Positions 1 through 7,249 of a DNA stretch of 15,560 nt are shown here, piece by piece. This stretch comes from a bacterium (GTDB lineage Bacteria; Pseudomonadota; Gammaproteobacteria; Berkiellales; Berkiellaceae), in the NCBI GenBank assembly GCA_009927065.1, contig RFNU01000149.1, forward strand, positions 1-15,560, in the 5' to 3' direction. The notes under the pieces are model-generated. The model saw only the letters and a program-made list of their open reading frames with translations. It did no database searches and was not told the origin of the DNA. The translations under genes were made by a program, and so were the position numbers. How positions within the stretch are numbered: the stretch's first letter is position 1; each line of letters begins with the position of its first letter.

Positions 1-1836
1 GACTAATCTATCCATCGGTTTAATAGATTGCATATCCTTTAAAACTTCATTAATCGCTCGTTGCTGATCGGGCGTCTCTTCAAAAGGAAAAGCCTCACAA
101 AAATCAACATAATTATCTGTCAGTTTATAAGCAAACCCCTGCTCCTGATCACGTTGAGCATAAATTTCTAAAAGAGCGCAGGCCTGATCACGGGCATACT
201 CATAAGCTTTTTCTCGCTGTTTTTGCCACTTTGATTGACCAAGCTTATGTAAGTCCACTGTATCGGGATCAATACTTAAGTAAGGCGATAACAGTCCTAT
301 ATCAGAGAGAGGAACAAACAGTTTATCACCATCGGCATATTGCAGTTCTAACATCTCTTTTTTAATAGAGCCAAGCTCTATCAGCTTTAACCCTAAATAA
401 CGACCAATTCCATGCTGAAAATGAACGATAAGTTGTCCTTCATCTAACTCACTTGAATGCGCAAATCCTGCTGCCGAAAGAGACGAGGCTGAAGATACTC
501 GTGTACGAGCGGTAACTTTTTGATTATAAAGGTGCGCTTCTGGTAAAATGGTATAATCGCTTTGAGTTAAAAAAATGGCTTGCTCAAAACTTGCCAACAT
601 CCACCCAAACTGTGCAGTATCATTGACAAAATCATTAATAGAATGAAACTCTTTCACAGATCCTAAGAGATGCTCTATTTTTTGCACAAGGAGTTGGGAG
701 CGAGCTAAAGACTCAAAAGTAAAGAGCCATCGACCACCTTGCAGATGAACAGTCTCTTTAAGAGCAATCCAAGGCTGTTGTGTAAAAGGTTGTAAAACGC
801 GTACGGGAAGATTGCGTCCTGCTTTAGATTCAGCAGTAAATGTTAATATTCGATAAGGTCGATTGATCTTGCTATTAAAAGCAGAGGCAGCTATTAAGAT
901 CTCTTCTGGTTTAAAAGGTTCAAAACCAAAAGCAATAGAGGCTACACTAAAACGCTCTTGTGCTTTTTTTTGAATATCATCATAAAGTGAACGTGCTTGT
1001 TCAGGAAAAACTAATAAAGATCGCTCCGATAAATAATCAATAAACGATAATTGTGTTTCAAAAACTAATGGTAAAAAAAATGAAAATCCTGGCGGAATTT
1101 TACAATCAGATAATTGACTATAAAACATTCCTTGTCGGGTATCAAATCTCCCTCTAAAGTTTTTAAGATAGCGTTGTAAATGAATCTCATCAACAGGATA
1201 TTCGTGCGCTGGGACATACATAATCTCCTCAGTCACAGATACAGTTTTTTGCGTGAAAGGATCGAAATAACGAAGACTTTCTAAATGATCATCATATAAA
1301 GATAATCGTACTGGATTGTCTAAAGAAGGTAAATAGAGATCAACAACAGAACCTCTTACTGCAAATTCACAAGGAGCATTAACTTGCATTGTGCGTTGAT
1401 AGCCATAGTGTGTTAATCGATCAACAAAATCATCACGAACCAGATGCTGTCCTTTTTTTAATACTAAAGCATGCTGTAGATAAAACTCTTTGGGCGGTAG
1501 TTGATAAATAATAGCTGGCAGTGAGGTGATCACAACCCATTTTGAACTGCTCATCATGTTATAAAAAGCGATATTACGTGCGACTGCAATATCCTGTGAT
1601 ACTTTGAAGGTATCGTAAGGCATTAATTCCCAATCAGGCAAAAGCAAACAGTCGGAACGGATGGTTTTAAGATAATCATACAGCAATAGTGCTTGAGCAG
1701 GATTTTCTGTAACAAAGCAGACTTGATCATTCAGCGCTATTAAATCTGCTGCTGCTAAAAAAAATGATGTGCTATGACAATGACCTAACTGAACAACGCG
1801 TTGGTCTACATACTGATTGAGAGTAGGAAAAAACAT
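1..1836 (-). CDS. mfd: Transcription-repair coupling factor Mfd, N-terminal 612 residues (cut by window edge)
   Basis: Mfd recognises RNA polymerase stalled at DNA lesions, pushes it off with its ATP-driven translocase and recruits UvrA for nucleotide excision repair. I translated this frame by hand; it stays open from the ATG at 1836 to the left edge. Residues 1-330 resemble the UvrB-like damage-recognition half (for example LLPDWELMPYD and the GYQRTMQV stretch). The RNA-polymerase-interacting domain starts near residue 470 with HFQHGIGRYLGL. About residues 570-612 hold the lead-in to the translocase (FPFEETPDQQRAI and MDRLV), which in the family comes directly before the Walker A motif GDVGFGKT. 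The ATPase motifs therefore lie outside the window. The Shine-Dalgarno is weak. The gene follows mltD on the same strand after 91 bp that contain a perfect hairpin, so it may be read from its own promoter. Identification is firm. Confidence 0.97.
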   Translation of the reverse strand, partial: MFFPTLNQYVDQRVVQLGHCHSTSFFLAAADLIALNDQVCFVTENPAQALLLYDYLKTIRSDCLLLPDWELMPYDTFKVSQDIAVARNIAFYNMMSSSKWVVITSLPAIIYQLPPKEFYLQHALVLKKGQHLVRDDFVDRLTHYGYQRTMQVNAPCEFAVRGSVVDLYLPSLDNPVRLSLYDDHLESLRYFDPFTQKTVSVTEEIMYVPAHEYPVDEIHLQRYLKNFRGRFDTRQGMFYSQLSDCKIPPGFSFFLPLVFETQLSFIDYLSERSLLVFPEQARSLYDDIQKKAQERFSVASIAFGFEPFKPEEILIAASAFNSKINRPYRILTFTAESKAGRNLPVRVLQPFTQQPWIALKETVHLQGGRWLFTFESLARSQLLVQKIEHLLGSVKEFHSINDFVNDTAQFGWMLASFEQAIFLTQSDYTILPEAHLYNQKVTARTRVSSASSLSAAGFAHSSELDEGQLIVHFQHGIGRYLGLKLIELGSIKKEMLELQYADGDKLFVPLSDIGLLSPYLSIDPDTVDLHKLGQSKWQKQREKAYEYARDQACALLEIYAQRDQEQGFAYKLTDNYVDFCEAFPFEETPDQQRAINEVLKDMQSIKPMDRLV

Positions 1837-1860
1837 AAACTTATAACCATTGCTGTGCAA

Positions 1861-1882
1861 TCAAAGGGCAATCGCCCTTTGA
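1861..1882 (-). terminator. Perfect 9-bp hairpin between mltD and mfd
   Basis: TCAAAGGGC at 1861-1869 and GCCCTTTGA at 1874-1882 pair perfectly around a 4-nt loop. The hairpin lies downstream of the mltD stop and 24 bp before the mfd start. On the minus strand it is followed by TTGCAC rather than a clean U-run, so it is a weak terminator or attenuator. It could also lie in the mfd 5' leader or act in mRNA processing. The structure is seen; the function is inferred. Confidence 0.5.
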
Positions 1883-1927
1883 AAGAGAATAATTTTTGAT
1901 TGATGATAACAATCTAAAACGATTTTG

Positions 1928-3163
1928 TCATTGTTTTCCTTGAGGAATCTGTAAAATTTGATTGGCACGTATGACTGAAGATTTAAGATTGTTAACACGC
2001 ATAATGTGGTTAGCTGTCGTATCATGCTGACGTGCTATAGTGTAAAGCGTGTCTCCTGCTTTCACTTTGTAAGCAACATATTTCTTCATGGTTATTGAGA
2101 TAGGAGGAATATGAAGGAGTTGTCCTGGTTGTAAAATATTGGATTTGAGTTGATTGTGTTCTATAAGATATTGAACGCTCATATCAAACTTAGCAGCTAT
2201 TTTAGTTAAAGAATCACCTTTTTGAACAGCATAAACGGGTGTTTTGTTAACATATTTTAGCTTATTCTCTGGATTATATTGATAACTACCTAAATATGAA
2301 CGCGGAATCAAAATAGTGCAGTCTTTTTTGTTTTTTGGAATCATAAACATAGTAAAGCCGGGATTATATTTTTTAAGAATATTAAGCGGCACAGAGAATG
2401 CTAGTATAAAATCTCTAAAATCAATAGGATAGCTGCATTTAACAGCCACAAGTTCATCATAATGATCGGAATAATCGAGATCATAAAATTCATGATATTT
2501 AATAATTTGAGACAATGCTAAAATTTTTGGTACAAAATTTAGTGTTTCTTTTGGTAAATCCAATTTATAAAAATCTGAGTCATAGCGATAATTAATTTTC
2601 TTTAAAGCCGTTTTAACACGCGATGGTCCCACATTATAAGCAGCAAAAGCTAAAGGCCAGCTTTTAAATTGTTGATAAAGACTTTTCAAATAATTCAATG
2701 CAGCATCTGTTGTTGCTAAAACATCTAAACGCGCATCATAATTCCATTCATCGACTAACTCAAACTCTACTGCTGTAATAGCATTAATTTGCCATAACCC
2801 AATAGCTCCCTTATGGCTCCCCTCATTAACACGATAACAACTTTCTACCATAGGAATAATTGCTAGTTCTGCTGGGAGTTTTTTTTCTTTTATCTTTTTC
2901 AAGATAATCGGAATAAAAGGTAACATATTATTAGCAACAATATTCAGGTGATATCTATCTGCTAAATAATATTTTCTCCAATATTCAATTTGCTTATCAT
3001 TGTCTGGTATGGTCAATTTAAACTCAGCTCTCAGGTCATCAAAAGGAGTTTGTTGACGCACAGAAGCTGAGCTTAACATGGGATAAGAAACCACAGGAAT
3101 ATCAGCAAATGCTGCCGGCGTAGGCAGCATTAAAGAAACAACTATCAATGAAGTGATACGCAC
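1928..3163 (-). CDS. mltD: MltD-like membrane-bound/periplasmic lytic murein transglycosylase with two LysM domains
   Basis: This enzyme cleaves the MurNAc-GlcNAc bond of peptidoglycan, leaving 1,6-anhydro ends, and acts in the periplasm during wall turnover. An N-terminal signal peptide of about 20 residues ends in PTPAAFA before D21. No lipobox cysteine is visible, unlike the lipoprotein MltD of E. coli, so the protein may be soluble. The SLT domain lies at about residues 85-195: catalytic Glu107 in MVESCYR, then GAIGLWQI and FAAYNVGPSRV, all family hallmarks. Two LysM peptidoglycan-binding modules follow at about 310-353 (YAVQKGDSLTKIAAKF) and 364-407 (YKVKAGDTLYTIARQH). The start is GTG; no in-frame ATG gives a better signal peptide, and the Shine-Dalgarno is weak. 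The gene begins 32 bp after the channel gene, so the two are probably co-transcribed. Confidence 0.93.
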   Translation of the reverse strand: MRITSLIVVSLMLPTPAAFADIPVVSYPMLSSASVRQQTPFDDLRAEFKLTIPDNDKQIEYWRKYYLADRYHLNIVANNMLPFIPIILKKIKEKKLPAELAIIPMVESCYRVNEGSHKGAIGLWQINAITAVEFELVDEWNYDARLDVLATTDAALNYLKSLYQQFKSWPLAFAAYNVGPSRVKTALKKINYRYDSDFYKLDLPKETLNFVPKILALSQIIKYHEFYDLDYSDHYDELVAVKCSYPIDFRDFILAFSVPLNILKKYNPGFTMFMIPKNKKDCTILIPRSYLGSYQYNPENKLKYVNKTPVYAVQKGDSLTKIAAKFDMSVQYLIEHNQLKSNILQPGQLLHIPPISITMKKYVAYKVKAGDTLYTIARQHDTTANHIMRVNNLKSSVIRANQILQIPQGKQ

Positions 3164-3195
3164 GAAGTGCCCAACTCTATGTTGTATAATGTATT

Positions 3196-4269
3196 TTAGT
3201 TATCGACATGTTGAATAATGACTTGAGAAACGGGGATCCCGTAACTACTCTCATTTTGATGAAGAATAGATAAAATACCTAACATGACATGCTGCTGCGC
3301 GTTTAAGAAGTTTTCCCAATCCGTGTATTTAGTAAAACAATACACCATGCATTCAACAGAAGTATGAGCCAACTGTGTGATGTGCACATAAATAGGCTTG
3401 CTCTGATCAACATCTTTAGATTGTTTAAGCATCTCGCGAATAGCTTCTAACAGTAGGGGGATTTTTTCAAAATCTTTATAAGGTAAATTAATAAAATGCT
3501 TAATTCTTCTATTTTCCATGCGTGAAGGATTTTCTATCGAAGTTTGGGCGAAGAAGGAATTTGGAACATATAAAGGTCTACGCTCAAAAGTACGAATGCA
3601 GGTTAAACGCCATCCAATACTCATAACAGTGCCTTCTATACCTTTTTCACTGCATTTAATCCAATCACCCACTCCAAAGGGTTTATCAATATAGATCATC
3701 AAGCCGCCAAAAAAGTTTGCTAACCAGTCTTTAGATGCCAGACCAATCACTAAAGAACTTGCAGCGCCTAATGTTAATAAGCCTGATGTTTCCACCCCCA
3801 GAATCGGTAAAACAGCAAAAAGCACAATAATGACGATAGCCAAGCGTGCTAATTTTGTAAATGTTTGAACTGCGGTGGCATCAAATTTTGTAGCTTGCTC
3901 GCGCAAAAGTCTTTCTTCAGTGGTCAAGACAAAAATATAAGCAAACCATGCCATGATAGCCATTGTACTGATTTGAACAATATCTTTTGTCTTAAAAGGA
4001 ATATAGTTAGAGAAGTCACCAATAATAAAATGTAGAAATGTAATTAAAAAACAGGTCTTAACAAAAGTATCAATCAACAGATTGCTTTTGTTAAAGGTCA
4101 GCGCAATAACATCTTTAGAGTCTTGATAACGATTAACCAATCGCGTAAAAGCACGCTGATAAAGCCAATAGAGAACAAAAAGAGCGCCTATTTTTAACAC
4201 TATAAATCCTAGAATAAATCCTAGAAACGTCAAACTGATGGATTCCTGAGAAGGGAGAGGATGCACCAT
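3196..4269 (-). CDS. ynaI: Mechanosensitive ion channel, MscS family, YnaI-like
   Basis: This is an inner-membrane channel that opens under membrane tension and releases solutes during hypo-osmotic shock. Hydrophobic segments lie at about residues 11-36, 66-83, 98-115 and 139-157. They are followed by the glycine/alanine-rich pore helix (about 162-192, ending LASKDWLANFFGGLMIY) and the conserved DKPFGVGDWI entry to the beta domain. IEGTVMSIGWR, RPLYVPNSFF and ENPSRMENRRI follow the order and spacing I recall for E. coli YnaI, as does MVYCFTKYTDW near the C terminus. The length of 357 aa fits that subfamily rather than the shorter MscS. The start ATG follows an AAGGG about 12 nt upstream, a rather long spacing. 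A good promoter lies just upstream, and mltD follows closely as the second gene. The family is certain; the YnaI assignment is from remembered sequence. Confidence 0.93.
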   Translation of the reverse strand: MVHPLPSQESISLTFLGFILGFIVLKIGALFVLYWLYQRAFTRLVNRYQDSKDVIALTFNKSNLLIDTFVKTCFLITFLHFIIGDFSNYIPFKTKDIVQISTMAIMAWFAYIFVLTTEERLLREQATKFDATAVQTFTKLARLAIVIIVLFAVLPILGVETSGLLTLGAASSLVIGLASKDWLANFFGGLMIYIDKPFGVGDWIKCSEKGIEGTVMSIGWRLTCIRTFERRPLYVPNSFFAQTSIENPSRMENRRIKHFINLPYKDFEKIPLLLEAIREMLKQSKDVDQSKPIYVHITQLAHTSVECMVYCFTKYTDWENFLNAQQHVMLGILSILHQNESSYGIPVSQVIIQHVDN

Positions 4270-4303
4270 AATATTAGTTAACCCTTATTATTTCAATACT
4301 TGA

Positions 4304-4333
4304 ATTCTAACAGAAAGACTGTTTTGTCGTCAA
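4304..4333 (-). promoter_or_regulatory. Probable sigma70 promoter of the channel-mltD operon
   Basis: On the minus strand TTGACG (4333-4328) and TAGAAT (4309-4304) each match five of six consensus positions and are separated by 18 bp. Transcription would start near 4297, giving a leader of about 28 nt before the channel ATG. The 24-bp dispersed repeat begins 7 bp upstream of the -35 box. This is read from sequence only. Confidence 0.55.
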
Positions 4334-4340
4334 AATCGTT

Positions 4341-4364
4341 TTGAACAAAACACGTGCGCAATCC
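4341..4364. repeat. Dispersed 24-bp repeat, copy 1
   Basis: The 24 bases starting TTGAACAAAACACGTG and ending GCGCAATCC are identical to 15461-15484, in the same orientation. Flanking bases show no extended similarity. This copy sits 72 bp upstream of the channel gene, just upstream of its -35 box, and its first part lies inside the palindrome GTTTTGAACAAAAC (4338-4351). It could be a remnant of a mobile-element end, a member of a genomic repeat family or a shared regulatory site; nothing here decides between these. Confidence 0.8.
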
Positions 4365-4492
4365 CGTAATAGGCACTGAGCTACGTATTCCAACATGCGT
4401 ATAGTTAGCTTTATACATCATCTTGTGGTGAGAGAACCTAGCTCAGTTCAGACAAGCAGTTGACTTATTTTTATTGAGGGTCATCAACCAAT
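4365..4492. other. Rest of the 4270-4620 intergenic region, no gene seen
   Basis: The 351-bp gap between the channel gene and the 204-aa gene holds the channel promoter, repeat copy 1 and, near its right end, a terminator. In the remaining stretch I see no ORF with a ribosome binding site and no recognisable RNA gene. Confidence 0.5.
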
Positions 4493-4528
4493 AAAAAAAA
4501 TCGCCATCAAATCAATATGACGATTTTT
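4493..4528 (-). terminator. Strong intrinsic terminator of the 283-aa/204-aa operon
   Basis: AAAAATCG (4496-4503) pairs with CGATTTTT (4521-4528). After one C-A mismatch the stem continues with CAT/ATG, giving 11 base pairs. On the minus strand the stem runs straight into eight Ts, the arrangement of a Rho-independent terminator. It lies about 95 bp after the stop of the 204-aa gene. A weaker hairpin (AACAAG at 4587-4592 with CTTGTT at 4617-4622) overlaps that stop codon. Confidence 0.75.
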
Positions 4529-4620
4529 CTTATAGTGATAATGAAAGCAACAGCAACACCATTGGATCAATCTAAAGACCTACCAAAACAAGAGCGTTTC
4601 CTCGCTAACAGGAAGGCTTG

Positions 4621-5235
4621 TTACTGCGCTCCAGGTGCAGAACGATTCCTCTGCGGAGATCGAGATCGTTGTTGTAGCTCCCCGCGATGAACCAGGTTTC
4701 GCGTCAATCGTTGAACATCGACTCGAAAATTCAACCGCGCAAGTTCGCTCTGTTCTTTCATAATCTTCTGTTGTTCTTCTAATTCCTTCCATTGCTTATG
4801 CCTGTCTTGCTCGCACTGGAGGTCAAATTCTGCAAGCTTTTTTTCCCATTGTGCGAGACATTCCTGGTTATCCTTGATTAAAACCTTAGTCCGACAGATT
4901 GCTTCATCTACAAGTCTACTGAGGCTCGCTTTATCTCCATCGCTACTGACTTTACTGTCAATATCGTCTTGAGCACTTCGAGGCTGTGCCTGTGGTGGTT
5001 TTTTTCGTTTTCTCATGTTTTGCAAAAATCTTAAAATTTCAGCAAAATTCATCACGACAAAAAAAGTCAACCCGAGACTTATGGCGCTCGCGGCGCCTAT
5101 ACCCATCATGCCCTTCAGAGAAGAAAACCCTGATGCTGATTTTTCTATTAATGGTAATAAGCGCGATAATCCTTGATCAAACATCATACTCTGTCCTATT
5201 TGTTGTTCATTAATTGGGGCGATTAGAGTTCGCAT
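4621..5235 (-). CDS. Unrecognised membrane-anchored coiled-coil protein with RS-rich tail (204 aa)
   Basis: I do not recognise the family. Residues 1-42 are a short N-terminal region. Residues 43-67 form one hydrophobic segment (GIGAASAISLGLTFFVVMNF), followed directly by RKRKK at 75-79, which by the positive-inside rule puts the C-terminal part in the cytoplasm. A polar linker rich in Q, S and D spans 80-104, and a charged, probably coiled-coil helix spans about 105-178. The last 20 residues carry RSRSPQRNRS, an SR-dipeptide-like basic tail. The start is well supported: AAGGAGG lies 8 nt before the ATG. The first 26 bp overlap the end of the 283-aa gene, so the pair is translationally linked and probably works together. 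Base composition is visibly richer in G+C than the neighbouring housekeeping genes. It may be an accessory or host-interaction protein; that is inference. Confidence 0.75.
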   Translation of the reverse strand: MRTLIAPINEQQIGQSMMFDQGLSRLLPLIEKSASGFSSLKGMMGIGAASAISLGLTFFVVMNFAEILRFLQNMRKRKKPPQAQPRSAQDDIDSKVSSDGDKASLSRLVDEAICRTKVLIKDNQECLAQWEKKLAEFDLQCEQDRHKQWKELEEQQKIMKEQSELARLNFRVDVQRLTRNLVHRGELQQRSRSPQRNRSAPGAQ

Positions 5236-6061
5236 ATGCGCCGCCTCCTTTTTTATCGTCCGTAGAGGTAACGATCACAAAGGGATCACGATCCTCTGCG
5301 GGAGGGCTTTCAGCAGTGTCTGCCAAAGAACTTGTGCTACTAGACAAGGACGGTTGACTAGCAGTCTCATTTTGTTTGTCAAACAATATTGGCCCAACAC
5401 AATTGAGTAAAGTGGCTATCTGTTGTTGGGTTTCTTCTTGCTGTCGCTGATGAGTTTTTTCTTCAAATCTCTTGAACATGTGATCAAGTTGCTCTTTACT
5501 CACAAATTGTTGTTGCATCGATTCAATCATGCTGACTAAGAACGCTCGCTCATCAGCATGTTGCTTCTTACCTGCGGCGATGATACTTTGAAGACATGCC
5601 TCTCTTTCGGCTTTTGCAACTGCTTGTTGATGAGCTTGCTTCGCCTCGTGACTAGCCAATACTAGCTTAAAGCCTTCAACTTGTACGCTTAGACTTGCAT
5701 TCTCAGCGATCAATGCATCGATCTGTTTTGAAGTCAATTCTGTTTGAGTCTTGCTTAACGGATCGATCTTGGCCATTTTAAAGTTTTGTTCTGCTGTTTG
5801 GCCAGCAGGCATTGCTTCTTTTTGAGAAAGGGCGTAGTAAATACCACCGACCATAAGAACGACAACAGCAGCTCCAGCGCTTCCAATAACAAACGGCGTC
5901 AGCATTCCAGCATCTGCTGCAACTGCTGCTACACCAAGGCCAGTAGCGCCAGCGACAGCAGCAGGAGGATTAGCTAATAAAAAGCTCGGTAAAGAAAAAA
6001 GAGGAAGCATTAAGCTCAATGAATGAGCAGTACGTTTGAGACTCTTGGGCAAAGAAATCAT
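5210..6061 (-). CDS. Unrecognised exported or membrane coiled-coil protein (283 aa)
   Basis: I do not recognise the family. Residues 1-30 look like a signal peptide: basic residues K6, K9 and R10, a hydrophobic core (LSLMLPLFSLPSFLLA) and a possible cleavage site after A30. A small-residue-rich stretch and a transmembrane segment follow at about 55-77 (VIGSAGAAVVVLMVGGIYYA). Residues 105-215 are charged and Q/E/K-rich, predicted to form a long coiled coil. The C-terminal 60 residues are low complexity (S/T runs, then PPAEDRDP and a glycine-rich end). The start is supported by GAGGTG 5 nt before the ATG. It is the first gene of a two-gene operon; the 204-aa gene overlaps its last 26 bp and has the same plan of one membrane helix plus a coiled coil. 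It is divergent from the 288-aa gene across an AT-rich spacer. A partner complex or secreted effector role would be speculation. Confidence 0.75.
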   Translation of the reverse strand: MISLPKSLKRTAHSLSLMLPLFSLPSFLLANPPAAVAGATGLGVAAVAADAGMLTPFVIGSAGAAVVVLMVGGIYYALSQKEAMPAGQTAEQNFKMAKIDPLSKTQTELTSKQIDALIAENASLSVQVEGFKLVLASHEAKQAHQQAVAKAEREACLQSIIAAGKKQHADERAFLVSMIESMQQQFVSKEQLDHMFKRFEEKTHQRQQEETQQQIATLLNCVGPILFDKQNETASQPSLSSSTSSLADTAESPPAEDRDPFVIVTSTDDKKGGGAYANSNRPN

Positions 6062-6323
6062 AAGAACACCTCACTGTTGAATGTTACAATTCAGTACTAT
6101 CACAATTCTTTGAGGATGTCATTAGTCAAAATAAAAACGATTCTAAAAATTTTTATTCATTCATTTGAAATGCGATGGTTAAGATCGTTATAGAGAACAT
6201 TTTTTTTCAATAATTTTAGAAAGTTATTCAATATAAATTTTTTTCAATTTTCTTGTAAAAAATCAAATTATTTTAAATAAAAACACTATATAAGGCATAG
6301 CGTAAAAACAAAAGGATATCCTG
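6062..6323. promoter_or_regulatory. AT-rich divergent promoter region
   Basis: This 262-bp spacer separates two divergently transcribed accessory genes and is much more AT-rich than either. It contains A/T tracts, among them the 11-mer TTTTTTTCAAT twice (6201-6211 and 6238-6248) and a third TTCAAT at 6227, a layout that suggests bent DNA. For the plus-strand gene TATATA at 6287-6292 could serve as a -10. For the minus-strand gene a TTGACT is present without a convincing -10 partner. AT-rich DNA in front of accessory genes is a typical target of H-NS-like silencers; that is inference. Confidence 0.4.
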
Positions 6324-7190
6324 ATGCCTACATTTGATCAAACAAAAATTGCTACATTAGCCGCCAACTTTCCAAAAACTTATATGCGATCTCTCTTTGG
6401 AATAAAACAAAATAAAACTGAGCTTGAGTCTTATATTAGAGGTTTTAATTCTTCGAAGATTAAAGATTTAGAGGAATTAAAGACAAAAATCACCACTATA
6501 CTTGAGAAGATACCTGAGCTGAGCGTAGCGAATCAGAGTCAATATAAAGCTTTTCAGCAGGCAGCTCAAACAGTGATAAGAGAAATTGAAGCCTATAAAA
6601 AGGCTAGGCGTGAAACCATTAGATCAAGAATTAACCCTGTCGTTTCAAGTGCAACAACGCCCTCCCTTACAGCACAGCAAAACGCAGATCTGATTCAGCC
6701 ACTTCACGAAATGATAAAACTATGCAATCGAGGAATCGACTCAATAGAGAGTCTATCTACTGCAGAAGATATCTTTAAACAAAAGAAGATTGAAAAGCAA
6801 TTAGATGAATTACAAAAAAATATTATAGCATTAGAAAAGAAGTTGAAGACAACATTAACAGAATCACAAATCAGTCCAAATGATGCATTAATGATGGTCG
6901 TTCAGCAGTTGCAGGGTATACAAGAGAGATTTGATGAAAAAATCTCCGTTTGTAATCAAGATAAAACCAATAAGAAAGCTAAAGTTATTGTTTTAAGCTT
7001 TCTCAAGAGCACGAGAGCTCTGCTTGGAACCATCATTGGATCGATCTTATCGGTTCTTACTGCATTTCAGGTAAAACAAATTAATCTACTGACCCGCTCT
7101 CAAGCACGAGATGTTGTATCATTTAGTAAGAATATGGTAGAGGCCGCAAAACCAATAAAAATCAAACCTTTTGGAAAGTCAAAACTCTGA
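6324..7190 (+). CDS. Unrecognised coiled-coil protein ending in SKL (288 aa), candidate effector
   Basis: I do not recognise the family. There is no N-terminal signal peptide. Two charged helical regions, about 30-105 and 145-215 (with heptad-like stretches such as EKQLDELQKNIIALEKKL), suggest coiled coils, separated by a polar linker at 106-120. A hydrophobic segment at about 232-250 (ALLGTIIGSILSVLTAF) could be a membrane helix. A basic tail ends FGKSKL, and the final tripeptide SKL is the canonical type 1 peroxisomal targeting signal of eukaryotes. The ATG is preceded by AAGGAT at a 6-nt spacing. It is the only plus-strand gene in the window and faces tetR tail to tail. No Sec signal, coiled coils, a possible membrane anchor and a eukaryotic targeting motif fit a type IV-secreted effector of an intracellular bacterium, but no secretion signal is proven. 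Confidence 0.75.
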   Translation: MPTFDQTKIATLAANFPKTYMRSLFGIKQNKTELESYIRGFNSSKIKDLEELKTKITTILEKIPELSVANQSQYKAFQQAAQTVIREIEAYKKARRETIRSRINPVVSSATTPSLTAQQNADLIQPLHEMIKLCNRGIDSIESLSTAEDIFKQKKIEKQLDELQKNIIALEKKLKTTLTESQISPNDALMMVVQQLQGIQERFDEKISVCNQDKTNKKAKVIVLSFLKSTRALLGTIIGSILSVLTAFQVKQINLLTRSQARDVVSFSKNMVEAAKPIKIKPFGKSKL

Positions 7191-7193
7191 TAA

Positions 7194-7210
7194 AAGAGCA
7201 ACATGCTCTT
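7194..7210 (+). terminator. Hairpin after the 288-aa gene
   Basis: AAGAGCA (7194-7200) and TGCTCTT (7204-7210) form a perfect 7-bp stem with a 3-nt loop, immediately after the stop codon. There is no T-run behind it. A second GC-rich stem follows (ACACGCG 7212-7218 with CGCGTGT 7237-7243). These may slow polymerase or protect the mRNA 3' end; as an intrinsic terminator it is weak. Confidence 0.4.
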
Positions 7211-7249
7211 AACACGCGTTGAAAAAAAACATGCTGCGCGTGTGACACG

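Noticed and set aside
4439..4448. TAGCTCAGTT, as in the D-arm of tRNA genes
   Set aside because: No acceptor stem, anticodon arm or T-loop sequence at the proper distances.
5786..5977. Small plus-strand ORF opposite the 283-aa gene
   Set aside because: Composition (runs of S, N and C) is that of the antisense of an alanine-rich region; no ribosome binding site.
4621..6061. Toxin-antitoxin pair
   Set aside because: The overlap and order fit, but both proteins are large membrane coiled-coil proteins and neither shows a toxin or DNA-binding antitoxin motif.
7212..7243. GC-rich stem ACACGCG/CGCGTGT as a terminator of the 288-aa gene
   Set aside because: Loop of 18 nt and no T-run after the stem, so it is not a convincing intrinsic terminator by itself.
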